The notes under the pieces: model-generated
What the model saw: the letters and a program-made list of their open reading frames with translations, nothing else
Told to the model about the DNA's origin: nothing
Database searches by the model: none
Made by a program: the position numbers and the translations under genes
In this document: positions 35,265 to 46,254 of the stretch, piece by piece
Layout: each line of letters begins with the position of its first letter
Numbering within the stretch: the first letter of the stretch is position 1
DNA from: Siphonodentalium dalli
Taxonomy: Eukaryota; Mollusca; Scaphopoda; Gadilida; Siphonodentaliidae
Assembly (NCBI GenBank): GCA_032622095.1
Contig: CP136062.1
Coordinates: forward strand, 134,950,960 to 135,014,959
Reading direction: 5' to 3'
Length of the DNA: 64,000 bases

Positions 35265-36089
35265 TATGGGAGGCCAAGTTCACTTTTAATATTTGCGCCT
35301 AAGCGCAATTATTTGTGCTTAAGCACAATTATTTTCGATTAAGCACAATTATGTATGCTTAAGTGTAAAACATTGCGCTTAAGCATAATTATTTGAGCTT
35401 AATCGCAAATATTTGTGCTTAAGCTCAAATATGTACACTTCATTCCCCATCGATATAGCCTGTCCCTCAAAAATAAAATAGGCTTCCCCATGTTTGAACT
35501 TATTAATGTGTGGTGGACCCTGCCAATATCAACAGGGTGTTATACAATGGTTTTGGTACAATGGCGGTGGGTATCCTGTGAAAATATATCCACCCGTCAA
35601 AAACCGCCACAAACAGAAAGAACATCAAAATGTGGATAGACTTTGTACGTATACAAATAAGAAATATTGCATAAACAGTATGTTATGGTAATATGTTTGA
35701 CCATTGTTATGTAAACAAAAGCATAAAAAGTAACTTTTCTGGTGTTTGTTTATATTATGATGGTAAACATAAAGAGCGTTCTTTGTTGGTGAATACCTGA
35801 TATGGAACTAATAAAGAGCGTTTATGCCATTTGTGCTGTCTTCTGTAACACAATCAGGCTCTTGCTTCGGTAAAATATAGTAGGTCTTTATTATAACATG
35901 CTGTTTTCGCGATGGTCGTGGTATAAACAAGATACAAGATTTTATTGCAATAACACCTCAGTGGGCAGTTGCAAGCATATAACATATAATATAAAACATA
36001 CATATACAATAATAGCATGAATTAAACAAAACCCGACTAAGTCAAAATTTATATTCAGTATACTCACTCACAAGTTGTTCTTATAATTA

Positions 36090-39000
36090 TTATGCACTTG
36101 ATAAAATCTGCCGTTTTTCAAAGAAGGACCGGATCATGTCGCATATGATATTTATGGTATCAATGTGCCTATTTTCCATTATATAATTAAATTTATTGTC
36201 TTCTGTCATTCTGTGGGGGAACATGTCTCTATTCCGAAGGTTCGCTATTCCGAAGGTTCACTATAATCCGAAGGTTCACTAATCCGAAGGTTCACTATTC
36301 CGAAGGTTCGCTATTCCGAAGGTTTTTGTTGTTTTAAAAGTTAATTCTATATTCTAAAGTATTGAGAGGGTTCTTTAGTACGAAGACTCTTTTTATGAAG
36401 GAAATAACTTAAAACATTAAACAAATTAATGTGATTTTTGTTTTCGTGGGTTTCCTTGAGATTTAACCCTTTTATATTTGGCGAGTAGAACGACATATAT
36501 GTCGTCTATCGGCTGAGGACTAAAACAACATATATGTCGTTTTAGGAAGTGTTATTTTACGTAGACATAACTTCAATAAATCATCTGATTTATAAATGAT
36601 TTACATATGAGTTATTTTGATTAATATAATGTCCCAAATGCTAAAGGCGGACTATAACAGTGGGGCTCTTACGGTCAATCAATACTGGAACGCTATAACT
36701 TACTGTATAGCAGAATACCGCTGAATGGTCCTGACTGCAATTCTGACTTTGTATTGATTTTAATGTTGATGTTTCTTTCAAGTACAGATTGCCAGTTCGG
36801 GTAGAATGCATCTCTAACTCGTAGTTTATTTCAGTCATTGTGTTTTCAACTTTCTATAATATTAAAATGATAAACTGATACTGTCTTCTTGCTATTAATA
36901 ACCGACATCTGGGACAAATTAGATATTAGATTGGGGTGTATAAATGAACGGGGGGGGGGGGGCAAATTTTGATTCATTTCTGGCTAAAAACTCCCATAAT
37001 AGAAAACCTTCGGAATAGCGAACCTTCGGAATAGTGAACCTTCGGATTAGTGAACCTTCGGATTAGTGAACCTTCGGAATAGCGAACCTTCGGAATAGAG
37101 AACCCTACCCATTCTGTGGAAATCGGTTTTATACTCGCCTATTGCTGCGAAACAACTGATGCGAATGTTTTCGTATGCCGAACAATTCATAACAAAATGT
37201 GATTCGGTCTCAACCGAGTTTGTCCTACAGACAGGACATATTCTATCCTCTATATCTGACGGGGGCTGTTTGTGTCTTCCCTTCTCAATCTCAAGCTTGT
37301 GATTACTTACGCGTAACCTTGTAAAGAGAGTTCTCGCGTCAGCAGATTTGGTATTGGTAATATACGGTTCCACCTCATATCTGCGTTTGAAAATGCGATA
37401 CGTTCTTAGTTTATTACCACCGATTGATCTCGTATCATCAAAAACGTCCTTCACAAAACAGTTAATGTGATCTATTTTCAGCTTTTTTATCAGTTCTTGT
37501 TCTTGAATTCCACTGTCTTCGGCAATATCGATTCCAAGCTTCAGTAGTAATACATTCCACGATTCCGTGGATAATTTCGAATTAGTTGATTCAACGTAGG
37601 CCGCATAAACTAATGTATGACGCTTTGACTTAGAAATTTTATTCCTATATCTGAAACTCTTTAAAACCGCGTCATGAAATACGGGGAATCTACCCAGTTC
37701 TGCACGAGAAGCATGGTTCGACGCTTTTCTATTTATACAAAGTACATTTTTGCAGAATTTCAATTGAACCTGCTCGCAAGGTAAAGAATCAGTATGCAGA
37801 TTCGGCACATCTCCCAGCCATACTTCACAACCATACAACATTACTGGTTTTATTAGTTTATCAAACAACTTGCATTTTGTAGGGGTCGTTAGCTGAAGTC
37901 TTGATGGAATAGATTGTGTTAGGAAAAACATTGATTTTAATGCCTTTGCACTCAAATGCTCCTGCGATTTTAACGTTTTGCCAGTTGCACTGAATTTTAG
38001 ACCCAAATACATATAATCCCCAACCATTTCCAGTGGCTTCGATCGAAATATGAATTTCGGTTCATATTTTGACTTGCGAGATCTAAAAACCATGCATTTT
38101 GTTTTATTTACATTAACAGTGAGACTATTATCTGTTGCATAATTTTCCAAGTTATTCAAGCATTTCTGTAAACCTTCTTTCGTTTCCGATATTATTACAA
38201 GGTCATATGCGAATAAAAGATGACTGATCAGCCGATTATTTAGAATAACGGGATTACAAGTCGAGTCAAATGAATACCTTAGGTCATCAATATACATTTT
38301 AAACAGCGTGGGTGAAATTGAACAGCCTTGTCTTACTCCAATAGTTGATAGAAGTTGTGGTCCAACGCCTGTCTCTGTTTTCACACTTATGTAGCTTGCT
38401 TGATACATTGAACGTATACACTGATTTATTTTACCAGAAATTCCATAATCACGTATTTTGTGTAACATTAACGATCTATCTACTGAGTCGAACGCTTTTT
38501 TGAAATCAATGAATGCAGCATAAATGGGCTTATTTTTCTGCTTGTATTTCTTCACAATGGTATTTAAAACAAATGCACTATCAATTGTACTACGATTCGT
38601 CCGAAAACCAAACTGATTGTCACTGATCAGATCATTCTCCTCGAGGTGGTTATTTATCCTGGTGTTAATTATTTTGTTGAAAAGTTTACCTAGGTTATTT
38701 GTCAGAGCAATCGGGCGATAATTATTCGGATCATGTCGATCTCCCTTTTTATAGAGCGTCTTTATGAGTGAAAAACTCCAATGTTTAGGGTAATGTCCGG
38801 AACATAACACTAGATTGAACAGTTTTGTTGTCTCATCTATTATCTCCGGTACTACTGATTTAAGAAATTCATTTGAAATATTTCCATTTTCAGAAGATTT
38901 CCTATTTTTCAAGAGCTTAAGGCATTTTAGTATTTCTTCCGATGTTATCTCTTCGTCGGTAATATTTTGATCTATATCTATGCGCGGCGTTCCCAGCACA

Positions 39001-40463
39001 CGGTCATTTTCGTCTCGTGGAATTATTTCTTTACATAAAAGTTCTTTAAAAAAATCTACACATTCATCAGGGTGCAAATAATTCATTTCAACTTTTCGTG
39101 GTCTAAGACCATTAATTATACGCCAATATTCCGAAGGGTCACTTGTCTCAATATCATCCAGGTTTTCCGATATTTCCTGATAATACAATTTTGATTTCTT
39201 TTTTGTTTCTCTTTTATAAGTTTTTTTAGCTGCGAAAAACTCATTTCGAAGATCTGCATTGCGAGGGTATCGCTTCATTTCTTTACCCGCGTGCTTCATA
39301 TGTTTTTTCAATTCTTTGCATTTTGCATCAAACCATTTACGTTTCCTTTGCATTTGTTTATTTTTACTTTTAACAAATTGAGTTGCGGTGGCATTAACAG
39401 AATTCACGATATTATCATAATCACGCACAGCTTGTTCTATTCCGTTCTTATCGCGTGCGTATACGTTTGATCTAAATTTCAATAAGCGGTGTTGCATATC
39501 AGCATCTGCCAGAGCCTGTTTTACTTTAGCATCACTATCTCGAGACCATTTAGCCACACCGTGCGGTTTCGTATAATAATATTTAAATGCAGTTTTATTG
39601 ACATCTTGTGACTTTATGTTCATATGTATTGCTAGTTGACAGTGATCTGAATATTCAGTAGGTTGTTTAACACAAAAGTAACTCACATCGGATAAATATC
39701 TGTCTGAAATAATCACGTAATCCACTAAACTCGCACCATTATACTGAAAACTCGTATAATTTCCAAAAGAATCACCAGGTTTGCGACCATTCACTATTCT
39801 CATGGACGCCGATTTACATAGTTTTAGCAAATTAAGTCCAAACGAATTTGTTTCTTTGTCTAAACTAGCCCTGTCTTTCGCACTATCTAAGACATAACTT
39901 TCAGATGATGTTGTGAACCTGTCCTCATCAAACGCGACATAATCCGGCCCTCCGCCTGTCCGTGCATTAAAGTCTCCACCCAGAATGATAAGCGATGTTG
40001 GGTCATATTTGCGGAGTTCTATCTCGATATCTCTAAAGACGAAATCGTAACCATCTCTTGTTTTCCAATAAGTAGAATTTTGTGGGGGCAGATAAACAGA
40101 AACGAAAATGACATCAGACTTTTGACCAAATATTTCTCCGTTAAACTCTACCCATAACGCAATATCGTGAATGTTATGAACACGTGTAACAAACTTCGCA
40201 TACTTTGATCTAAAATAAAATGCTATTCCACCTTTCTCGTTATCTTTTGTATTTCTGCTCAAATCAATACATTGATAGCCAGTTAAACTTATATTCCCGG
40301 GGTCTTGATGCCAAGTTTCTGAAATAGTTATGAAATCATATCGATCTAATTGCCGTATGAAATCAGAATCATTAATTTTGTTAACAATGCCTTGTGCATT
40401 CAACGCGGTGTAACATACATTGTGTGTTAAAGAGTGAATTGTTGATATTACATCATTTGACAT
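36090..40463 (-). pseudogene. LINE ORF2: APE endonuclease, RT, Cys-rich C-terminus
   Basis: It starts at ATG 40463 (MSNDVISTIH). The endonuclease shows SETWHQ (48-53), GGDFNA (162-167) and SDHCQL (272-277). RT follows: NYRPIALTNN (581-590), AAFIDFKKAFDSVD (649-662), GVRQGCSISPTLF (709-721). The catalytic box reads FAYD (751-754), with Tyr in place of the first Asp (codon at 38205-38207). A CPVC...HFVMNC zinc motif comes late. An insertion at 36217-37109 makes the present frame end at 37047; the genuine end, ...RQILSSA and TAA at 36090-36092, lies beyond it. Confidence 0.88.
36207..37119. mobile_element. 893-bp mutator-like MITE with 10-bp TSD
   Basis: The element is 36217-37109. CATTCTGTGG flanks it at 36207-36216 and 37110-37119. 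Each end carries five or six copies of a 16-17-bp motif (TTCRCTATTCCGAAGG) in inverted orientation, 36229-36326 against 37003-37098. A 9-10-bp duplication is the Mutator/MULE signature. The interior is AT-rich, with two ACATATATGT palindromes (36490-36540) and a G run at 36950; no transposase. It landed in ORF2 of the LINE. Confidence 0.85.
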
Positions 40464-40677
40464 ATTTAAATTGGTATCATTAAATTGGACTAGGTCATCG
40501 GAGATAAAACACCCGCTTCGATCTATTTACATGTGTATCGAGCATTTGATAAATCGATAGTGGTATATATTTCATATTAGCATAGTTAAGCTTGATTGGG
40601 ATTGAATAGATTTTTACATTAAACATCAATATACAACAATAATAATACATGTAAGTAAGTATTGTGGTGCGAAAGCA
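40464..40677 (-). other. Spacer between LINE ORF1 and ORF2
   Basis: A gap of 214 nt with no ORF separates the ORF1 stop from the ORF2 ATG. How ORF2 is translated is not evident. Confidence 0.6.
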
Positions 40678-42414
40678 TTACATGCTATTCCCGAATCTTT
40701 TCATCAAGCTTTCGCTGAAATATGAAAATTGCTCTCTAAACATATGATTAATTTCATTCCTTAACGAATTTTTACGCATCTCACTATTTGGACCAGCAAC
40801 ATTTGGCCCATGCTGGTAATTCAATGAATTTAGACGATGTCCATATCCATGGCTATATGATGACTGCTGTCTGTTAGAATATCCCCTCAATCTACTATCT
40901 CTCGGGCACACTACACTGATACTTTTCCAATCTCCTCCAAACATAATGTCACGACGAGCATATTTTATGCTCTTAGCCAGTACTTTCGTTCCAATAAAAT
41001 TTGGGTGCCAATTATCACGATACACATTGTATCTGACCTCATTGTCTCGCGAGTTGACGAATGAAGGAGTATTGTCTATGAATGTGAAGCCATGTTCCAA
41101 ACAGAATCCGTAATATTTTTCATTTGTTTTCTCAATCATCCTGTTAATGCGGTCTGAATGCAATGTTGGCAACACGGACGAAGTTCTGATAGCTGCAGTT
41201 GGTAGCGCCCTTCTAACTTCAGTATGAAAGTCCTCCAGATCGCTGTCTGTTGTTTCTATATTGTGCCGACAGCTGTTAATGCCGACATGTATAGTAACTT
41301 GGTGTACATTTCCATATTTACAAGCATTGTCATCTTCGAACCATCTCCTAAGACCCTTAAGTCTTTGTCCTGGTCTTACAACACATTTAACTTCCTCATT
41401 CCCGACAGACATCCGTTCTGGTATTATCCCTCTGATCACCGAATCTCCGAGTATCAAATGAACCGGAACCACATCATCATTCGCCTGCCGTTCATTGACA
41501 TCAACAAAGTTATTCTGAGTATTGTCAACAATATCGGAGCTGCATTCCTCATCACCATCATCATCATCATCATCATCATATATTACACATGGTATGGACT
41601 CCAACGTAATATCCTGGTTTGAAATTAAACTGAACCTGTTCTCAGTCGATACTAGAATTTCGTCGGTAGCATCCTCAGTTTGTTTATCAGGTGTTAGAAC
41701 CTTCGGCTTGGCTAAACAATTGTCAATATGTAGTGTGCCTTTTGCTCCCGATGTCGCTTGAAGATTATGTTTCACTACCCTAAGCATTTCTACTTCCTTT
41801 CTCAGTGTTGTGTTCTCTATCCTAATGTTTTCCAACTCCATCTTAAGCTCTTGCGTTGCTCCACGAAATTCTCTGGCTTGTTCTTCGAGAAGGCTGCTGA
41901 TCAAAGCTTTCATATCATCTATTGACTCTCGTTGTTCCTTCTGCTCCAGTTTATTCTCTTCAACCAACACGTGCAGCTCATCGACTGATGATTTTAACGT
42001 AGATGTAGTTATATAATCTCCCCTTGTGATGCTGCATAGCTTCCTTGCCTTTTGTCCCGTACGAATGTGTGTGCGATGTGGTGTTGCAAAAGATACAGTC
42101 TTTGTGATGTCAGATGTATGTTTATCAATAAGTAACGACACGTGCTGATCATTAACATCTGATATTTCTCCAGTAACATTACTTTCAGAACACCCAGACG
42201 CTGACGGTTGTTCCAGATCAAGAGCATCAATTATCAATCCAGCTTCTTGATATTTTGCATGCTTCAAGGCGGGACATTTTCCTCGTTTATACACAGCGCT
42301 AACAACACTATGAATGTCTCCGTCAAAAACAGATTTAAATCCAATGCTGTATATATTAGGCAGAATATTAGTCAGCCACCAAATTATGTTAGGTTTGGGT
42401 CCTTGCAACATCAT
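40678..42414 (-). CDS. LINE ORF1 with coiled coil and SGNH hydrolase domain
   Basis: I start it at ATG 42414, which overlaps the upstream ORF's TGA as ATGA; a GTG at 42453 would add 13 residues. Numbered from that ATG (578 aa): Glu/Lys-rich coiled coil at about 145-215 (LVEENKLEQKEQRES...), an Asp run at about 280-286, then the SGNH domain with GDSVIRG (323-329), IHVGINS (375-381) and DNWHPN (467-472), the Ser, Gly/Asn and Asp-His blocks. Esterase-type ORF1 proteins are known in CR1-group LINEs. It probably binds the element RNA or acts on lipids or acyl groups, but the substrate is unknown. Confidence 0.85.
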   Translation of the reverse strand: MMLQGPKPNIIWWLTNILPNIYSIGFKSVFDGDIHSVVSAVYKRGKCPALKHAKYQEAGLIIDALDLEQPSASGCSESNVTGEISDVNDQHVSLLIDKHTSDITKTVSFATPHRTHIRTGQKARKLCSITRGDYITTSTLKSSVDELHVLVEENKLEQKEQRESIDDMKALISSLLEEQAREFRGATQELKMELENIRIENTTLRKEVEMLRVVKHNLQATSGAKGTLHIDNCLAKPKVLTPDKQTEDATDEILVSTENRFSLISNQDITLESIPCVIYDDDDDDDGDEECSSDIVDNTQNNFVDVNERQANDDVVPVHLILGDSVIRGIIPERMSVGNEEVKCVVRPGQRLKGLRRWFEDDNACKYGNVHQVTIHVGINSCRHNIETTDSDLEDFHTEVRRALPTAAIRTSSVLPTLHSDRINRMIEKTNEKYYGFCLEHGFTFIDNTPSFVNSRDNEVRYNVYRDNWHPNFIGTKVLAKSIKYARRDIMFGGDWKSISVVCPRDSRLRGYSNRQQSSYSHGYGHRLNSLNYQHGPNVAGPNSEMRKNSLRNEINHMFREQFSYFSESLMKRFGNSM

Positions 42415-42809
42415 TTGTTTGGGGTTCTGAATATATGAATAGTTAGCATACACGACTTACTTCTGGTTGGAACTTTAACAATGTCCTCAACTTCAACACC
42501 TTTTTTGTCGCAGGAAACACGCCAAATTGATCCGTTTTTCTCCTTCAGCTTAACAAAATCCCAATATATTTCTGTCACACCATACCTGTATGCTTCGAAT
42601 TTCCTGGTATCCAAATCGATTGTGACACATCTTCCTTTGTTTTTGACTTCTACATTATCGAAATAAACAGACATTCGCTTCGATTTCTTTTTCGCAACTT
42701 TGTCAATTTTCAGTGAGTAATCCCGCATTTCCGTAACCTTCGGTACCGGTACTGGTATATCTATAGATGTAGAGATCACAGTTTCGTTGTCCGCTTCATC
42801 GTCCGCCAT
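42411..42809 (-). CDS. Small upstream ORF of the LINE, 132 aa, coupled by ATGA
   Basis: It starts at ATG 42809 (MADDEADNETV) and ends at TGA 42413-42411, overlapping the ATG of ORF1 by two bases. The N-terminal ~30 residues are acidic and Pro-rich. A basic stretch KVAKKKSKRMSV and a compact region (TIDLDTRKFEAYRYGVTEIYW...) follow. I do not recognise the fold. Being intact and tightly abutting ORF1, it looks like a real protein of the element, perhaps nucleic-acid-binding by charge. Function unknown. Confidence 0.6.
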   Translation of the reverse strand: MADDEADNETVISTSIDIPVPVPKVTEMRDYSLKIDKVAKKKSKRMSVYFDNVEVKNKGRCVTIDLDTRKFEAYRYGVTEIYWDFVKLKEKNGSIWRVSCDKKGVEVEDIVKVPTRSKSCMLTIHIFRTPNK

Positions 42810-42892
42810 TTCACCTATACCTCCGATGACCAATGTCCAGTGAGTGTAAGTTAATAAGTTGTCATGTGTCGCTTTAAGAAACGACAATAGGC

Positions 42893-43138
42893 GAGTGGGT
42901 GTTTTTTGTTACCCACTCATCTTTGCTTATCTCAGATGTGTCTGCGACATGTGCATGTATGAAGATATTATTTCGGCATTGATAACATTTGAGAAACATG
43001 CAGTCTTCATTATTTGTAGAACACACTGTTTTTATGTGTGTTTAAATTTTTGTCACTGAACAGTTTCTTGAGCATGTACACCCCTATGTATCACATAGAA
43101 TGGACGAAGTCTGGTGAACGATGAATGGATACTGTTAG
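42893..43138 (-). repeat. Duplicate of 43492-43795 at the LINE 5' end
   Basis: GAGTGGGTGTTTTTTGTTACC opens both copies, and both end ATGGATACTGTTAGAT. Relative to the downstream copy this one lacks about 60 bp (between TTGTCA and CTGAACAG) and about 10 bp of ATGTTATCTATTTT, and gains AGTCTGGTGAACG. It is in the sense orientation of both the LINE and the surrounding gene. Confidence 0.85.
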
Positions 43139-43335
43139 ATATGAACGGAACTGTATGCGTTTTAATGTTTTATCTGTTTACGGTGTTTGGAACAAATATG
43201 AATATTTTCGACAATTAAGGCCGCACGTGCCTTTAAGCGCAAATAATGGAGCTTAAGCACAAATAATTGTGCTTAAGCACAAATAATGGAGCTTAAGCGA
43301 AATTAATTATTAAAAGTGAATTTGGCCTCCCATAC

Positions 43336-43819
43336 TCATTCGGTTTCAGATTTAATTGTGCATTCTTGACCATTCGGTACTGATGCGCCAGTAAGATATG
43401 TATATCTGTGAGAAATTGTTTCTAAGGTTGTTTTATTGGGCACATGGCTTTTTCCTTCACAGTAACTTGACTTGTCTTTTCCAATATAAGAGTGGGTGTT
43501 TTTTGTTACCCACTCATCTTTGCTTATCTCAGATGTGTCTGCGACATGTGCATGTATGAAGATGTTATCTATTTTATTTCGGCATTGATAACATTTGAGA
43601 AACATGCAGTCTTCATTATTTGTAGAACACACTGTTTTTATGTGTGTTTAAATTTTTGTCATTGATGATGCCTTTTGCGAACGAACTTGCTTTTAACTCA
43701 CAGTTAGCGTGCGATTTACACTGAACAGTTTCTTGAGCATGTACACCCCTATGTATCACATAGAATGGACGATGAATGGATACTGTTAGATTTTCAGCCT
43801 GTTCTACCGAAAACCGCAC
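43336..43819 (-). pseudogene. Transposon-type gene remnant, 5' part
   Basis: Two minus-strand frames (43819-43616, then 43632-43336) encode a Cys-rich peptide (QCKSHANCELKASSFAKG; CMFLKCYQCRNKI) running towards the DFSENY-type block at 35261. A frameshift lies near 43625. The TGA at 43336-43338 is the last codon but one before the TA target site of the foldback element; beyond it the frame continues into 35264. The CAGCCTGTT element cuts it at 43795. Confidence 0.45.
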
Positions 43820-44620
43820 ATTGTTTGCTTAAAATAAAACTTTTTTAGGTAGATAATCTGCTTATATTCTATTTACCTTTGAGTCGTTAATGTGCTGAAA
43901 ATGAGAGCGTTTTAGTCATATTATCGACTCATAATGAGGTGATTCTAAGCAGAATATGTGCGGACACTGACACAAATAAGCCTACTCACGACTTTTCAGA
44001 TGTGCGTCTTTAACATAAGTTTTCACTGTGGCCCGCGCCATAAAACAAAATAATGGCTATGAGTCAATTATTTGCTTATTTCAGATTCAAAAATCACATG
44101 TACTTATTTCATATTATGTGCGTATTTGAGCAAAGATATGTTGAATATTTTGTTATAATTTTTAATGATATGCACATGTCACAATATGTCAGTCCAAATT
44201 GGTTATGTTTAATGTATATTGCCGTGTATATGACTGCTAATCGGAAAAACAGTACATGCTCAGTGCAACATATCCTCGCGCAAATAAGCACTTAATCGAT
44301 TTATAATGTTAAATAGGTGTATATTATATAATGTGATTATTTGATTCTGAAATACGCAGATAATGGAGTCATATCCGCTATTTCGTTTTATGGCGCGGAC
44401 CACAATGAAAACACATTAAAAGTCGTGGGTGGACTTATTTGTGTCATTGTATGCACACAATATGCTTAGAATCACCTCATTATCCGTCGATAATGTGACT
44501 AAAACGCTCTTATTTTCAGCACATTATCTACTCAAAATTAGGCGATTCTAAGCAGATAATCTACCTAAATCAGGCTCTATTATAAGCAGATAATGTGCGA
44601 ATTTTCTGGAGAACAGGCTG
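43795..44620. mobile_element. 826-bp inverted-repeat element (CAGCCTGTT ends)
   Basis: Left arm 43795-44130 and right arm 44270-44620 are inverted and diverged. Both start CAGCCTGTTCT and contain repeated ATAATCTGCTTA and TTATCGACTCA boxes and a GGCGCGGRCCACARTGAAAA block. The spacer is about 140 bp. No coding capacity. A single arm also occurs at 32807. Target duplication not found. Confidence 0.78.
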
Positions 44621-45235
44621 CTCGGTGAGTTGAATATCGACTAGCAGAAGTACTTAGAAAGAATAAGACCTAGATAGCCACTGTCTGGATTATATGCCAT
44701 ATCGCAGGTAGAGTCGAGACTCAATACTATAGCTATATGTGCATATGTTATGAAATTATATGAATTGTTGCTTGGAGTTTAGTAAAGAATCAGCCAACTC
44801 AATAGCTGCAAACCTGGTCTGCGTGTCCGAACGCTCTTAGAAACAACAATCCATATATGTCATCTGGAGTACCCATTAGCCCTGATGTGCCTAACTGTGC
44901 TAACGTCCATTAGTGCCCATGTTATTATTTGGCTGTAGAACCTATATATTTGGTTCCACAGAGTACCAACTCGTTGGCTCCAAGCTGATTGGGTGCGACG
45001 ATAACGTGTGTCGATCATGTGGTGCACGATAAATTATCAAAGTGAAGTGAACAAACTGGCCGCCTCGAATCGCCTTTATTTATCGTTTTACAGTACCAGT
45101 ATATACAGTACCTACGTAGGTACTTCAGGGAACTTGGTGTTGTAAGAGTCTACATTATAATACTCATGAGTGTCCAACCTGGTGATGCATAGTGTTCTCT
45201 TGTCGATAATAAGGGCACACACATAAACGCACCCC
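44621..45235. other. Noncoding sequence, nothing recognised
   Basis: No ORF, repeat or motif that I can support. Confidence 0.35.
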
Positions 45236-45290
45236 TCGCGCGCGCACACACACACACACACACACCCTCACCCCCTCACACACACAGCGG
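45236..45290. repeat. (CG)/(CA) dinucleotide microsatellite
   Basis: Runs of CG then CA with interruptions. It explains the odd Cys/Val-rich ORF on the minus strand. Confidence 0.9.
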
Positions 45291-45544
45291 CGTTCAATCC
45301 ATCGGCACCACACACAGACTTGTGATACATCATTTTGAAGGTTATGACATTCGGCACCAGATAGGACCCGGTGTGAAATATCCAAATTATGCAACAGATG
45401 ATTTTGAGATGATTAAACGGACAAATGTGTGTATACGTAATTTGGAGGGACGGACACGATAGGTCGATAGATAAACGAACTTTTGACATACCGGCTTTTT
45501 ATGATCTGAAAAACACTTGCCAAAATCAACGTTTCGCCAGAAGT

Positions 45545-45640
45545 AAGATAAACGCTCTTTAAATATTGCTACCATGTCAGGAATAAACTATCACGAAACG
45601 CTCTTTTCTGTTCCATGTTATGCAAGTGGCTGGTTTGTGT
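45545..45640 (-). mobile_element. Inverted MITE relic with the AAAGAGCG core
   Basis: The reverse complement of 45548-45606 has AAAGAGCG boxes at both ends and CCTGACATGG between them, 59 bp in all. Flanking sequence matches 22526-22640. Confidence 0.5.
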
Positions 45641-45649
45641 TTGGGACCC

Positions 45650-46245
45650 ACATATATACACCGTATTCACAGTTGTATATTCAATTACTTCAATGCGCCT
45701 ATTGTAATCTACATATCTCCAGATATTTATTATGATAGTGTTACGATTTCGTTGATAGATCGCAAGATTTTTTAGATTTATTGTTAAAATTGACAAAAAC
45801 CCCGCAATTTTTCATTTTTTTTGCCTTACTTAAGGCGATAGAACAATATTGTTTATTTATTATAACAGACAACCACGGAATATTCCTATATGCATTTATA
45901 CACATACCTTATCAAGCTGAATCGTTGGAGAGTTACTTCAGTTGAAGATATTACATCATTGTGTATGTTTGCTTCGCATGATAGCTTCAGTTGTTTAGGA
46001 ATATACGTATTGTATTGGTATGCAATGGTGCATTTGCTTCAACTCAAATAACTATTCATCGTTTCACATCGAGAAGGTATATGTATACTGTTTGGGCGTA
46101 TATATAGTAATATTCCGTGTATTCGCGATGTCCTGTATTATTGAGGTAATGGTACCCATAAACAGTAACTGCGACAGTGGATGATAATACTCGTCAACCG
46201 TTATCTATTATATATTTTTTTATATCATGTCTGTCTGTGTGTGTG
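45650..46245. other. Noncoding sequence, nothing recognised
   Basis: AT-rich; no feature supported. Confidence 0.3.
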
Positions 46246-46254
46246 TATGTGTTT

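Larger units (their letters stand above)
35926..43138 (-). mobile_element. Three-ORF LINE with near-complete coding region
   Basis: Read on the minus strand it has a small ORF (132 aa), an SGNH-domain ORF1 (578 aa), ORF2 with endonuclease and RT, and a 3' UTR ending AATAAAATCTTGTATCTTG. The 5' end is hard to place. Sequence 42893-43138 repeats 43492-43795 and may be captured gene sequence. ORF2 is interrupted near its C terminus by an 893-bp MITE. It resembles CR1/Jockey-group LINEs; the exact clade was not fixed. Almost no target duplication is visible. Confidence 0.85.
35562..43236. mobile_element. TTAA MITE copy 3, left end truncated, split by LINE
   Basis: Left part 35562-35925, right part 43139-43232, then TTAA at 43233-43236. 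Together they match copies 1 and 2, but about the first 25 bp including the left TTAA are missing. The 55-bp core is at 35771-35825. The LINE at 35926-43138 splits it between GGTATA and TATGAACGG. Confidence 0.82.
35265..43334. mobile_element. Foldback-like element with TTAAGC repeats, TA target site
   Basis: The outermost element of the nest is 35267-43332. Ends are TGGGAGGCCAAGTTCACTTT and, inverted, TGGGAGGCCAAATTCACTTT. TA flanks both sides (35265-35266, 43333-43334). Subterminal arms (35281-35430 and 43237-43315) are runs of TTAAGCRCAAAT-like repeats that fold on each other. Removing it and one TA leaves the surrounding minus-strand gene in frame. Without its own inserts it would be below 1 kb. 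Confidence 0.8.

Noticed and set aside
41224..42016. Plus-strand ORFs opposite LINE ORF1
   Set aside because: Shadows of the SGNH ORF, with Ser/Ile runs reflecting antisense codons.
42420..42453. GTAAGT...TTCAG block between the small ORF and ORF1 as an intron
   Set aside because: It is only about 34 bp and removing it does not join the two frames. The ATGA overlap explains the arrangement better.
45164..45394. Cys/Val-rich minus-strand ORF
   Set aside because: Produced by the CA microsatellite.
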